Below are positions 1 through 6,198 of a stretch of 7,701 nt of DNA, in pieces; the stretch's first letter is position 1, and every line of letters starts with the position of its first letter. The position numbers were made by a program, and so were the translations under genes. Below the pieces are notes generated by a model that had not been told where the DNA came from, did no database searches, and saw only the letters and a list, made by a program, of their open reading frames with translations. Location: the NCBI GenBank assembly GCA_016742295.1, contig JACVCA010000050.1:1-7701 (forward strand). Direction: 5' to 3'. Source of the stretch: Alphaproteobacteria bacterium (lineage in GTDB: Bacteria > Pseudomonadota > Alphaproteobacteria > JAGOMX01).

Positions 1-10
1 GCTGAGTCCC

Positions 11-1132
11 ATGCAAGCCTCAAGGACTACCTTTTTGAGTAAAATAATCATACCTTTTTTTGTATTGATAGGATTATTCTCTATAGGTAAGGGGGCTTTT
101 ACTTCATCATCGGCAATAGATCTTTTTACTGTAAAGGATATCAGTGTTGATGTCACAGCAGACTGTGCCAAAAATGCCCAAGAAAAGGCTATGGCTGAAG
201 GACGCATCAAAGCGTTTAAAGTACTTTTGAACCAACTTCTTTCCCAAGAAGAAATTCAGCAAATAGGCGAGATTTTACCTACTCAAGTCGATAACTTCAT
301 TAGAGATTATGAAGTCATCAAAGAAAAATACTCGCCGGTTCGGTATGTGGCTCATCTTACATTTCGGTTTGACGAAGCCGCTGTCAAACGCTTTCTGGAA
401 ACCAAGCGCATTGCAGTTACAGCAACACCAAAAAATCCCCTTGTCGTCATTCCCCTTCTTATAACTAGGGGGCAACCCAAGCTTTGGCACGATAATCCCT
501 GGCTTCAGGCTTGGGCAGCACAATCATCTATAAATCATGTAATCCCCTTAATGATTCCCTTGGGTGATCTTGCTGATCTTAATGATCTAAATGCCGAACA
601 AGCATTCCAGCTTGATCATGAACCTCTTGATGCCATTGCCCTGCGTTATGGAGCAGGCGGAACATTGGTTGTCATTGCTAGGGACCATGAAGAGCACCTT
701 GAGGTTGAAGTTAATTTGGTACCGCTTGCAGGCGATATTCGTAAATTAAGTTTAGATCCTCTTATAGCTTCTCAATCTACCCCCGAAACCTATAACCAAG
801 CTATCACACAGGTACTTATAAAGCTTGATGCTTTAAATAAGGATAAATCAAATCCTGGGGTTTTAACACAAGAACAACATCTTTCTGTAAAAGCCCTCTT
901 CAATTCTCCTCAAGATTGGATAGTACTTCAACGCCAACTTGCTGAAATTCCCACTTTACATCATATTCAACTGAAAACGCTATCGCGTAATTATGCTCTG
1001 ATGGATCTCAGTTTTCTAGGTTCAATTCCAATGCTACAATCCGCTTTAGGCGTGAGAGGCTTTCATTTAACTAAGGACCAGGGAAATTCATGGACGATCA
1101 ACCCCAAGACGAAAATCTCATTAAACTTTTAG
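11..1132 (+). CDS. DUF2066 domain-containing exported protein
   Basis: A 373-residue protein with a hydrophobic N-terminal segment (about residues 10-28) after a basic start, fitting a signal peptide or membrane anchor. Residues 40-130 look like the DUF2066 core: a VKDISVDVTA strand, an alanine/lysine-rich helix (residues 52-78), and a YVAHLTFRFDEAAVKRFL segment (112-129). The rest is soluble. The function of DUF2066 is not established, so none is assigned; a periplasmic or envelope location is inferred from the N-terminus. The ATG lies ten bases inside the window with no stop codon before it and no visible ribosome binding site. An upstream start cannot be excluded, although a signal-like N-terminus beginning here makes this start reasonable. 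Its 3' end overlaps the phosphatidyltransferase gene by 43 nt, which indicates cotranscription. Confidence 0.82.
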   Translation: MQASRTTFLSKIIIPFFVLIGLFSIGKGAFTSSSAIDLFTVKDISVDVTADCAKNAQEKAMAEGRIKAFKVLLNQLLSQEEIQQIGEILPTQVDNFIRDYEVIKEKYSPVRYVAHLTFRFDEAAVKRFLETKRIAVTATPKNPLVVIPLLITRGQPKLWHDNPWLQAWAAQSSINHVIPLMIPLGDLADLNDLNAEQAFQLDHEPLDAIALRYGAGGTLVVIARDHEEHLEVEVNLVPLAGDIRKLSLDPLIASQSTPETYNQAITQVLIKLDALNKDKSNPGVLTQEQHLSVKALFNSPQDWIVLQRQLAEIPTLHHIQLKTLSRNYALMDLSFLGSIPMLQSALGVRGFHLTKDQGNSWTINPKTKISLNF

Positions 1133-1683
1133 TTACAAGCTGGCCAAATCTCATCAGCTTAGGCAGGCTGTTAGCAGCCCCCCTCCTGGTATGGCTAATC
1201 CTAACTGATCATATGTTTTTAGCCTTTATTGGCTGTCTTCTTGCAGCACTTTCTGATGCAGCAGATGGCTTTGTTGCAAGAATCCTCAAGTCGCAAAGCA
1301 GGATTGGGGCATATTTGGACCCTTTAGCTGACAAAGTTTTACTGACAGGACTTTATTGTACGTTATGCTATAAAGGATTAATTATGGTTTGGTTGCTGAT
1401 TTTAATTGTATTTAGGGATTTTTTAATTGTTGGAGGAACTCTTTTATTAATGATGCTAAAAAAGACTTTTGCAATTAGACCGCTTATGATTAGTAAAATA
1501 AACACATTACTTCAAATATCTGCAGTCGCATGGATTTTGTTCAAGCTTGGTTTAGACATTCCTGCTCCAGAAATCCTCACTCAGCTTTTGCTAGGTGGAG
1601 TAGCGTTGACAACCCTCCTTTCAGGTGGAGCTTATGTAGTGTTATGGTTGAAGCTCTTTGCACAACAGGAAATTGAATCATGA
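1090..1683 (+). CDS. CDP-alcohol phosphatidyltransferase, probably eukaryotic-type cardiolipin synthase
   Basis: A 197-residue integral membrane enzyme with the complete CDP-alcohol phosphotransferase signature D-x2-D-G-x2-A-R-x8-G-x3-D-x3-D: D56, D59, G60, A63, R64, G73, D77 and D81. These aspartates bind metal and CDP-diacylglycerol. The family includes phosphatidylglycerophosphate synthase (PgsA) and the CAP-type cardiolipin synthase found in mitochondria. Three features resemble the cardiolipin synthase: an N-terminal SWPNLISLGRLLAAP segment, an FRD (108-110) where PgsA usually has ARE followed by LREW, and RPLMISKINTLLQ (130-142), close to the KPxxISKVNT motif of mitochondrial enzymes. 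Substrate choice therefore leans to cardiolipin synthase; PgsA activity remains possible. About five hydrophobic segments are seen. The start follows AGGGA (1080-1084, spacing 5), with AAGGA further up. The stop overlaps the next start as ATGA. Confidence 0.88.
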   Translation: MDDQPQDENLIKLLVTSWPNLISLGRLLAAPLLVWLILTDHMFLAFIGCLLAALSDAADGFVARILKSQSRIGAYLDPLADKVLLTGLYCTLCYKGLIMVWLLILIVFRDFLIVGGTLLLMMLKKTFAIRPLMISKINTLLQISAVAWILFKLGLDIPAPEILTQLLLGGVALTTLLSGGAYVVLWLKLFAQQEIES

Positions 1684-2777
1684 TAGATAATTCAAAAACG
1701 TGGCTATGGGCAGCCATTTTGATTGCAAGTGGGCTTGCGATTTATGCGGTCAGCAATATTCTTTTACCCTTTATAGTAGGAACTTTCGTAGCTTATGCTT
1801 TGAATCCTGCTGTCAATAAGCTTGAAAAATGGAAAATTTCACGGGGACTTGCAACTCCCCTATTAATTTTAAGTTTTTTTACTTTGATCGGGGGGCTCTT
1901 GTTTTTTGCCATCCCATTTTTAAAAAGTGAGCTTACCGATCTGGCGAAGCTTATTCCCTTCTATGCCCGCAAAACTCTCGACACCCTCCAACCTCATATG
2001 GATAAATTATCACATTATGTGGACACAAAAGACTTCAGTCAATTACAAGAAACAGCCACAAGCCATATTGGAGATATGTTATCCTGGGGTTTAAACCTAC
2101 TTGCCAGGGTGCTGACCAATAGCCTTGCAATTGCAAACTTGATTTCTTTGATTATTCTTACACCGATTATTTCTTTTTATATGCTCCGCGATTGGCCTCA
2201 TATTATCCAAGCAATTGCCAGAATTTTACCACGTTCTCAATTACCAATGATTGTTGAACAAGCCCGTAAAATTAACCAGGTGTTAGGAGCTTATATCCGC
2301 GGGCAAGCGACAGTTTGTTTCATCTTGATGATAATTTATACAACAGGCCTCTCTTTGGTAGGCCTCAATTTTTCGCTTATTATTGGCATTGTAACCGGCC
2401 TACTTTCTTTCATTCCTTATTTTGGGGTGCTGATTGGAGTAGCGGCAGGAATGGGTATTGCACTTTCTCAATTTCCAGATTGGTTTTCAATTGGTATGGT
2501 CGCTGGAGTTTTCTTAACGGGTCAAATTATTGAAGGATATTTTTTAACTCCGAAACTTGTGGGGGACAGTATAGGCTTACATCCGGTTTGGCTTATTTTT
2601 TCTCTTCTTGCCGGAGGAAGTTTGTTTGGATTTATAGGTATTGTGCTTGCCCTTCCCCTAGCAGCTGTCGTTGGGGTAGTAGTACGATGTTTTCTTTCTC
2701 TTTACATGAATAGTCCTCTTTATCTTGGGGGACCATTTACTAACCATAAATTGCCTACAACCAAAGAGTCATTGTGA
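1680..2777 (+). CDS. AI-2E family transporter (PerM/YhhT-like permease)
   Basis: A 365-residue polytopic inner-membrane protein. It has hydrophobic segments near residues 8-40, 59-82, 147-169, 209-260, 270-288 and 302-338, with a soluble, more polar stretch between about 83 and 140, the usual layout of this family. Conserved family blocks are visible: GAYIRGQ (203-209), GLLSFIPYFGVLIG (240-253) and LTPKLVGDSIGLHP (289-302), followed by the C-terminal AGGSLFGFIG and ALPLAA. Length is normal. The family is named after the E. coli AI-2 exporter TqsA, but other members move other substrates, including ion antiport in some bacteria. No autoinducer role can be claimed here. The gene starts in a 4-nt ATGA overlap with the phosphatidyltransferase and ends in a GTGA overlap with hda, so translation is probably coupled along the unit. 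Confidence 0.9.
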   Translation: MIDNSKTWLWAAILIASGLAIYAVSNILLPFIVGTFVAYALNPAVNKLEKWKISRGLATPLLILSFFTLIGGLLFFAIPFLKSELTDLAKLIPFYARKTLDTLQPHMDKLSHYVDTKDFSQLQETATSHIGDMLSWGLNLLARVLTNSLAIANLISLIILTPIISFYMLRDWPHIIQAIARILPRSQLPMIVEQARKINQVLGAYIRGQATVCFILMIIYTTGLSLVGLNFSLIIGIVTGLLSFIPYFGVLIGVAAGMGIALSQFPDWFSIGMVAGVFLTGQIIEGYFLTPKLVGDSIGLHPVWLIFSLLAGGSLFGFIGIVLALPLAAVVGVVVRCFLSLYMNSPLYLGGPFTNHKLPTTKESL

Positions 2778-3448
2778 ATTATAATCCTCAATTAACCCTT
2801 AATCTTGAAATTGATCCTATCTATAACGCTGAAGATTTTTTAATCTCAGCCTGCAATTTTGAAGCAGTCTCATGGGTAAAGCGTTGGTCAGACTGGCCTA
2901 TACCAGGGATTTTACTTTACGGGCCACCTGGCTGCGGTAAGACTCACCTTGCACATGTATGGCAAGCCAATACACAAGCTAAATTTCTGAATCTTAAAGA
3001 CTTAATCGACAAAAACTTGTGTGATTTGTTTCAAACCTGTAAGTATTATATCTTAGACGATTTAAATATCACCCACCAAGATGAGCCTACGCTCTTTCAC
3101 CTTTATAATTTAGCTAAGGAACATCAGGCCTCAATATTGTTTTTGAGCCAAAATGCCCCTTCTGAATGGCCTTTCACCTTAGATGATCTTAAATCTCGGA
3201 TGAATGCTGTCCCAGCAATTGAGATTGTCCCCCCCGATGATGAATTTCTTAAAAAAATTGCTTTTAAGCTTTTTTCAGATCAACAGTTAATTGCAAGTGA
3301 ACCTATTTTACAGTATCTACTAACGCATGGAGATCGCTCTTTTAAAGGCCTCCAAACAAATGTTGCAAAAATTAATACCTATGCACTTGCAAATCATCGC
3401 AATATTACGCTACCCCTCGTACGCGATGTACTTAAGAGTTATAGCTAA
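2774..3448 (+). CDS. hda: Hda/HdaA-type DnaA regulatory inactivator (AAA+ ATPase)
   Basis: A 224-residue DnaA-like AAA+ protein without a DNA-binding domain IV, which separates it from DnaA. Visible motifs are Walker A GPPGCGKT (50-57), Walker B YYILDDL (91-97), a box VII-like DLKSRM (138-143) with R142 as the likely arginine finger, and sensor II GDRSFKGL (186-193) with R188. Residues 6-11 (QLTLNL) match the QLxLxL sliding-clamp-binding motif at the N-terminus of Hda. In the known system, clamp-bound Hda stimulates ATP hydrolysis by DnaA after replication has started and so limits re-initiation; in Caulobacter HdaA does the same. The GTG start lies in a GTGA overlap with the permease stop, and the clamp motif sits right after it, supporting this start. 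It is the last gene of the left unit. Confidence 0.9.
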   Translation: MNYNPQLTLNLEIDPIYNAEDFLISACNFEAVSWVKRWSDWPIPGILLYGPPGCGKTHLAHVWQANTQAKFLNLKDLIDKNLCDLFQTCKYYILDDLNITHQDEPTLFHLYNLAKEHQASILFLSQNAPSEWPFTLDDLKSRMNAVPAIEIVPPDDEFLKKIAFKLFSDQQLIASEPILQYLLTHGDRSFKGLQTNVAKINTYALANHRNITLPLVRDVLKSYS

Positions 3449-3470
3449 AAAATTTTATTTATAAACCAAG

Positions 3471-3487
3471 AAATAATTGAATTATTT
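3471..3487. other. AT-only palindrome between convergent genes
   Basis: AAATAATT-G-AATTATTT is a perfect inverted repeat at the convergent junction of hda and the small secreted-protein gene. A second pair, TAGCTAAA (3442-3449) and TTTAGCTA (3485-3492), brackets the junction. Stems made almost only of A and T are weak and there is no GC-rich hairpin with a T-run. A bidirectional terminator role is possible from position only and is not established. Confidence 0.25.
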
Positions 3488-3934
3488 AGCTAACCGACCA
3501 TCGGGCGTATTTTTCTTCAAACTGTTATCTTTTGCTGAATCTTTAGAGATAGTCTTTTGGGGATGTTTGAGGGCTTCAAGATTATCTTCTTTTTCAAGTT
3601 GGTTTTTTTCAAGCTCGCTGATGAGTTGCTTGACACTATGAATAGCTCTTTTGTCTTTAAAGGTAGGATGAGGAGAGGCTTTCAAATCCTCTAGACGCTT
3701 GTTTAAAATTTTAATCATCTGCTTATCTTGTTCTATCGATTTTATAGTCACTTGATTTTCATTTAATAAAGGTTTTACCAAAGCAGGAAGGCGAGGTATA
3801 TCTTTTGAAGGAGAGGGAAGAGATTGGCGTGCATATTCTGGTTGAGGAACCAAAGTTGGGGCAGCCCAAGCTTTGAAACCTCCCAAGCAAAGCATAAATA
3901 GTCCCAGCCTTACAAATAATCCTAAATAGTTCAC
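3482..3934 (-). CDS. Small secreted lysine-rich protein, probable coiled coil, unknown function
   Basis: A protein of about 150 residues read from a GTG at 3934. That start is preferred because AAGGAG lies 6 nt upstream of it. The alternative TTG at 3952 would place this ribosome binding site inside the gene and add six residues. The N-terminus (MNYLGLFVRLGLF, then a hydrophobic core ending AWAAP) is a good Sec signal peptide with cleavage likely after AWA. The mature part has a proline-rich stretch (LVPQPEYARQSLPSPSKDIPRLPA) followed by a long charged region rich in K, E, L and Q with heptad-like spacing (from QVTIKSIEQDKQMIKIL to LEKEDNLEAL), suggesting a coiled coil. The tail is hydrophilic and lysine-rich. 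No family is recognised. It diverges from the carboxypeptidase gene, so an envelope role is possible, but this is inference only. Confidence 0.68.
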   Translation of the reverse strand: MNYLGLFVRLGLFMLCLGGFKAWAAPTLVPQPEYARQSLPSPSKDIPRLPALVKPLLNENQVTIKSIEQDKQMIKILNKRLEDLKASPHPTFKDKRAIHSVKQLISELEKNQLEKEDNLEALKHPQKTISKDSAKDNSLKKNTPDGRLAK

Positions 3935-4071
3935 GCTCCTCTCCTTTTTCAAAATTATGACTTATTTTATTTAAAACAGCTACAAATTTAAACAGAGGCC
4001 ATTTACAGGGTTGCTGTTTGCAGATAGGTTTTATATGCTAGACTTATAAAATAAGGGGAGGAGAAAATTAT
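3935..4071. promoter_or_regulatory. Divergent promoter region
   Basis: The gap between two divergent genes must carry both starts of transcription. For the + strand, TTGCTG (4011-4016) and TATGCT (4034-4039) are 17 nt apart, and an alternative -10-like TATAAA lies at 4045-4050. For the - strand, TTTAAA (3987-3992) and TAAAAT (complement of 3964-3969) are 17 nt apart. All are partial matches in AT-rich DNA. A strong Shine-Dalgarno AGGAG (4059-4063) lies 8 nt before the ATG at 4072. Confidence 0.4.
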
Positions 4072-4101
4072 ATGAAAGATATGCAGGTGGCTAGGTTTTG
4101 A
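4072..4101 (+). other. 9-codon leader reading frame overlapping the carboxypeptidase start
   Basis: ATG at 4072 follows a near-ideal AGGAG site with 8 nt spacing and encodes MKDMQVARF before a TGA at 4099-4101. The TGA overlaps the TTG start of the carboxypeptidase (4098-4100) as TTGA. This suits translational coupling by re-initiation. Alternatively, the true gene once began at this ATG: one extra T in TTTT (4096-4099) would join the frames and give a longer, more basic signal-peptide n-region. The sequence does not decide between these. Confidence 0.45.
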
Positions 4102-5312
4102 AAGTATTCGCGTTTCATATATTTGCCTTCATATTCTTGCTTGGAACCTTAAGCACTCCCCTTTATGCTGTTTCAAAAGCAAAAGCTATCATCCCGCAAT
4201 ATGGCTCAATCGTCATAGATGCTCACACCGGTGCCGTACTTCATCAAGCGCACGCTGATACCAAGACTTATCCGGCATCTCTTACAAAAATGATGACGCT
4301 TTATATGCTGTTTGAAGTTTTAGAAAAGAGAAAAATTCATAGCTTGCAAAAATTTAAAGTTTCCCAACATGCTTCACGTCAAGCTCCCAGTAAGTTGCAT
4401 CTTAAGCCGGGAGATTCAATCACTGCTAAAGATGCCATCTTTGCTTTGATGACACATTCAGCAAATGATGTTGCTGTCGTTGTAGCGGAAGCCTTAGGCG
4501 GCACTGAGTCAAACTTTGCACGGTTAATGACCAAAAAAGCCCATCAATTGGGAATGCATAATACGACGTTTTACAATGCTTCAGGTTTACCTCATAAACA
4601 TCAAAAAACCACTGCACGAGATATGGCTACACTTTCACGAGCTCTTTATTATCACTTTCCGCTTTATTATCGCTATTTTAATACCAAGCTTTTTTCCTTT
4701 CGCGGCCGTCAGTATAAAAATCATAATCATCTTTTAGGTAAGGTACCAGGTGTGGATGGAATCAAAACCGGCTTTACCTGTGCAGCAGGTTTCAATTTAG
4801 CAGCTTCTGCCGCACGCGGTGGACGTCGATTAATCGGGGTTGTCTTGGGGGGGAAAACGCGACAATGGCGTGATAAGCATATGACGGATTTATTGAACGG
4901 AACTTTTCAAATTATCTTCAAAAATAAAAAGATGGGGCTCCTTCCTTTACAAAAACCAACTATGCAATTGGCAGCTGCCACCTCAACATATGAACCCTCA
5001 GATCTGCAAGATTTAGCAGACCCTTTACCAGAGCCTATTTTAAAAACAGCAAAACCTATTTTTAAGGAAAAGCAAAACTGGGCTGTGCAGGTTGGCGCCT
5101 TTAGTCAGGCCCATCTCGCCCATAAAGCTGCCACTAACACCCAGTCTCAGATGAGGCTTCTTAAAAATACCCGAGTCTCAATCAGCAGCAGCAAGACACG
5201 GCGTAAACAGCTCTATCGTGCAAAGTTACTGGGTCTTTCTAAAAACCAGGCCCACCAAGTCTGTCAGGCTTTAAATCAGATTGGCCGAGATTGTATTGCC
5301 CTGCAGCCTTGA
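4098..5312 (+). CDS. D-alanyl-D-alanine carboxypeptidase (PBP5-like, peptidase S11) with C-terminal SPOR domain
   Basis: A 404-residue exported enzyme that removes the terminal D-alanine from peptidoglycan pentapeptides in the periplasm. The N-terminus (residues 1-24, ending PLYA before VSKAK) is a signal peptide. The S11 catalytic set is complete: SLTK with nucleophile S61 and K64, SAN at 121-123, and KTG at 223-225. The usual PBP5 C-terminal amphipathic membrane anchor is not obvious. Instead a linker of about residues 280-325 leads to a SPOR domain (327-404: NWAVQVGAFSQAHLA, then YRAKLLGLSKNQA and QIGRDC), which in other proteins binds denuded glycan at the division septum. A septal role is therefore inferred. 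The in-frame start is TTG, with AGGTGG (4085-4090) 7 nt upstream, and it overlaps a 9-codon leader frame that has the stronger ribosome binding site. No in-frame ATG lies closer to the signal peptide. Confidence 0.92.
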   Translation: MKVFAFHIFAFIFLLGTLSTPLYAVSKAKAIIPQYGSIVIDAHTGAVLHQAHADTKTYPASLTKMMTLYMLFEVLEKRKIHSLQKFKVSQHASRQAPSKLHLKPGDSITAKDAIFALMTHSANDVAVVVAEALGGTESNFARLMTKKAHQLGMHNTTFYNASGLPHKHQKTTARDMATLSRALYYHFPLYYRYFNTKLFSFRGRQYKNHNHLLGKVPGVDGIKTGFTCAAGFNLAASAARGGRRLIGVVLGGKTRQWRDKHMTDLLNGTFQIIFKNKKMGLLPLQKPTMQLAAATSTYEPSDLQDLADPLPEPILKTAKPIFKEKQNWAVQVGAFSQAHLAHKAATNTQSQMRLLKNTRVSISSSKTRRKQLYRAKLLGLSKNQAHQVCQALNQIGRDCIALQP

Positions 5313-5376
5313 AGTTAATCAAGGCCAGTTGTCTTGTTCTCAAAAGATCATTCTTGATAAATCAGAGAGGAAGATA

Positions 5377-5643
5377 TTATTCGTAATGCGACCACATACT
5401 CATAACCTTGATAATTTTTTCAGCTTCCTTAACTTCGTAAATTAAGCGATGCTGAATATTGATACGTCTTGAATATAAATTTTGTAGCTCACCTACAAGC
5501 TTTTCATAGGGGGGAGGATTCTGATAAGGATTTTCAAGAAGAATATCTAGTAAGGCTCTTACCTTTAATTTAAGATCGCTTTTCGAAACTTTTTCAAAAT
5601 CTTTCAATGACCTCTTGGAATGAACAATTGCCCAGCTTACCAT
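5377..5643 (-). CDS. yoeB: Txe/YoeB-family toxin (mRNA interferase)
   Basis: An 88-residue protein of the RelE/YoeB fold, the family's usual length. Its second half follows YoeB closely: PPYEKLVGELQNLYSRRI, then QHRLIY, and a C-terminal SHYE. By position, E47, R66, H86 and Y87 match the catalytic residues E46, R65, H83 and Y84 of E. coli YoeB, so the toxin looks intact. YoeB acts in the ribosomal A site, cutting mRNA during translation and inhibiting protein synthesis. The ATG overlaps the antitoxin stop by 7 nt (ATGGTAA), the normal antitoxin-first arrangement. The protein ends with one extra Glu after the usual HY. It converges with the carboxypeptidase gene. Confidence 0.9.
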   Translation of the reverse strand: MVSWAIVHSKRSLKDFEKVSKSDLKLKVRALLDILLENPYQNPPPYEKLVGELQNLYSRRINIQHRLIYEVKEAEKIIKVMSMWSHYE

Positions 5644-5885
5644 TTTAAGTCTGCATCAGGCGTACATTCCTCAATTGACGTATCTATGCCTTCCTTGAGA
5701 TCTTGATAGAGGCCAGGAATTTGCATAATATAAAATGTTTCTTGCATGGCATTAAAGTCTTCTTCTGAAAGTAAGACAGCGTTATTGTGTCGTCCATGAA
5801 TATGGACAGGTTTGTGATACTGCGCTACTTGATCAATAAGTTTGAAAAGGTTGGCGCGAGCCTCTGAAATGCTGAGAGTGTCCAT
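5637..5885 (-). CDS. yefM: YefM/Phd-family antitoxin
   Basis: An 82-residue antitoxin. The N-terminal half (LSISEARANLFKLIDQVAQYHKP, then HGRHNNAVLLSEEDFNAMQET) is the Phd/YefM dimerisation and DNA-binding domain. The C-terminal part (FYIMQIPGLYQDLKEGI and an acidic tail ending ADLKW) corresponds to the flexible region that wraps and neutralises YoeB. By family rule the protein also represses its own operon, with the toxin as co-repressor. The start follows AAGGAAG at about 8 nt. A GTAC-rich inverted-repeat region sits directly upstream and is the likely operator. Length and order are typical of the family. Confidence 0.9.
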   Translation of the reverse strand: MDTLSISEARANLFKLIDQVAQYHKPVHIHGRHNNAVLLSEEDFNAMQETFYIMQIPGLYQDLKEGIDTSIEECTPDADLKW

Positions 5886-5905
5886 TTGATGACTTCCTTT
5901 AAGTT

Positions 5906-5948
5906 GTACTAGTTATAGTACCGTACCAGTAAATGGTACTAATGTCAA
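5906..5948 (-). promoter_or_regulatory. Toxin-antitoxin operator/promoter with four GTAC cores
   Basis: Four GTAC tetramers occur at 5906, 5918, 5923 and 5936. Two inverted repeats are formed: TACTA (5907-5911) with TAGTA (5916-5920), and TAGTACC (5916-5922) with GGTACTA (5935-5941). Palindromes with TGTACA cores are the known operators of E. coli YefM-YoeB, so this is the likely autoregulatory site. On the - strand an exact TTGACA (5948-5943) overlaps it. No well-placed TATAAT is seen: at 17 nt the hexamer is TACGGT, while TTAGTA and TACTAT are 16 nt apart as an alternative promoter. Confidence 0.6.
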
Positions 5949-6051
5949 AAAAAATGCTTGCTGGAAGCAGAATTGGAGCACCTTGTTTAAGGTAAGTAAA
6001 GAATATCTAAAATATCTGAGTTTTCTTTGTGAGATTGAAAAAGGTAAAGAA

Positions 6052-6142
6052 AAAGGAATTTCTAGTAGGTCGTTTAGACGTAAAAATTAAGGTCGATCTA
6101 GCTTAAGCGGCTAAAAGCCTCTAAGAATTATGAAATTCCTTT
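6052..6142. repeat. 11-bp inverted repeat enclosing an imperfect hairpin
   Basis: AAAGGAATTTC (6052-6062) is the exact reverse complement of GAAATTCCTTT (6132-6142), with 69 nt between. Inside lies an imperfect hairpin, CTTAAGCGGC-TAAAA-GCCTCTAAG (from about 6102), with one bulge and one mismatch. Transcribed, the stretch could fold as a closed multi-branch RNA. As DNA it could be the remnant of a small mobile element. Neither is demonstrated. Confidence 0.4.
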
Positions 6143-6198
6143 GAGCTTTATCAACTGCTTTTAGAAACTGTTGACTCTCCTTTATTGTCAAATATTTG

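Noticed and set aside
275..523. Antisense open frame of 82 codons inside the DUF2066 gene
   Set aside because: Cysteine-rich, low-complexity translation with no family likeness; it is a shadow of the well-supported + strand gene.
2315..2533. 72-codon + strand frame inside the permease gene
   Set aside because: Out-of-frame shadow rich in W, F and Y; the permease frame has clear family blocks across the same bases.
1680..2777. Reading the permease as proof of AI-2 quorum sensing
   Set aside because: The family name is historical; members carry different substrates and no luxS or lsr-type gene is visible here.
4426..4617. 63-codon antisense frame inside the carboxypeptidase
   Set aside because: Lies over the catalytic SAN region of an intact enzyme and shows no ribosome binding site or protein features.
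5313..5376. Possible terminator: ATCAAG (5318) with CTTGAT (5353)
   Set aside because: Only 6 bp, a loop of 29 nt and no T-run; not a convincing intrinsic terminator.
5942..5995. 17-codon + strand frame starting ATG TCA AAA AAA ATG
   Set aside because: Very short, lacks a good ribosome binding site and overlaps the toxin-antitoxin control region.
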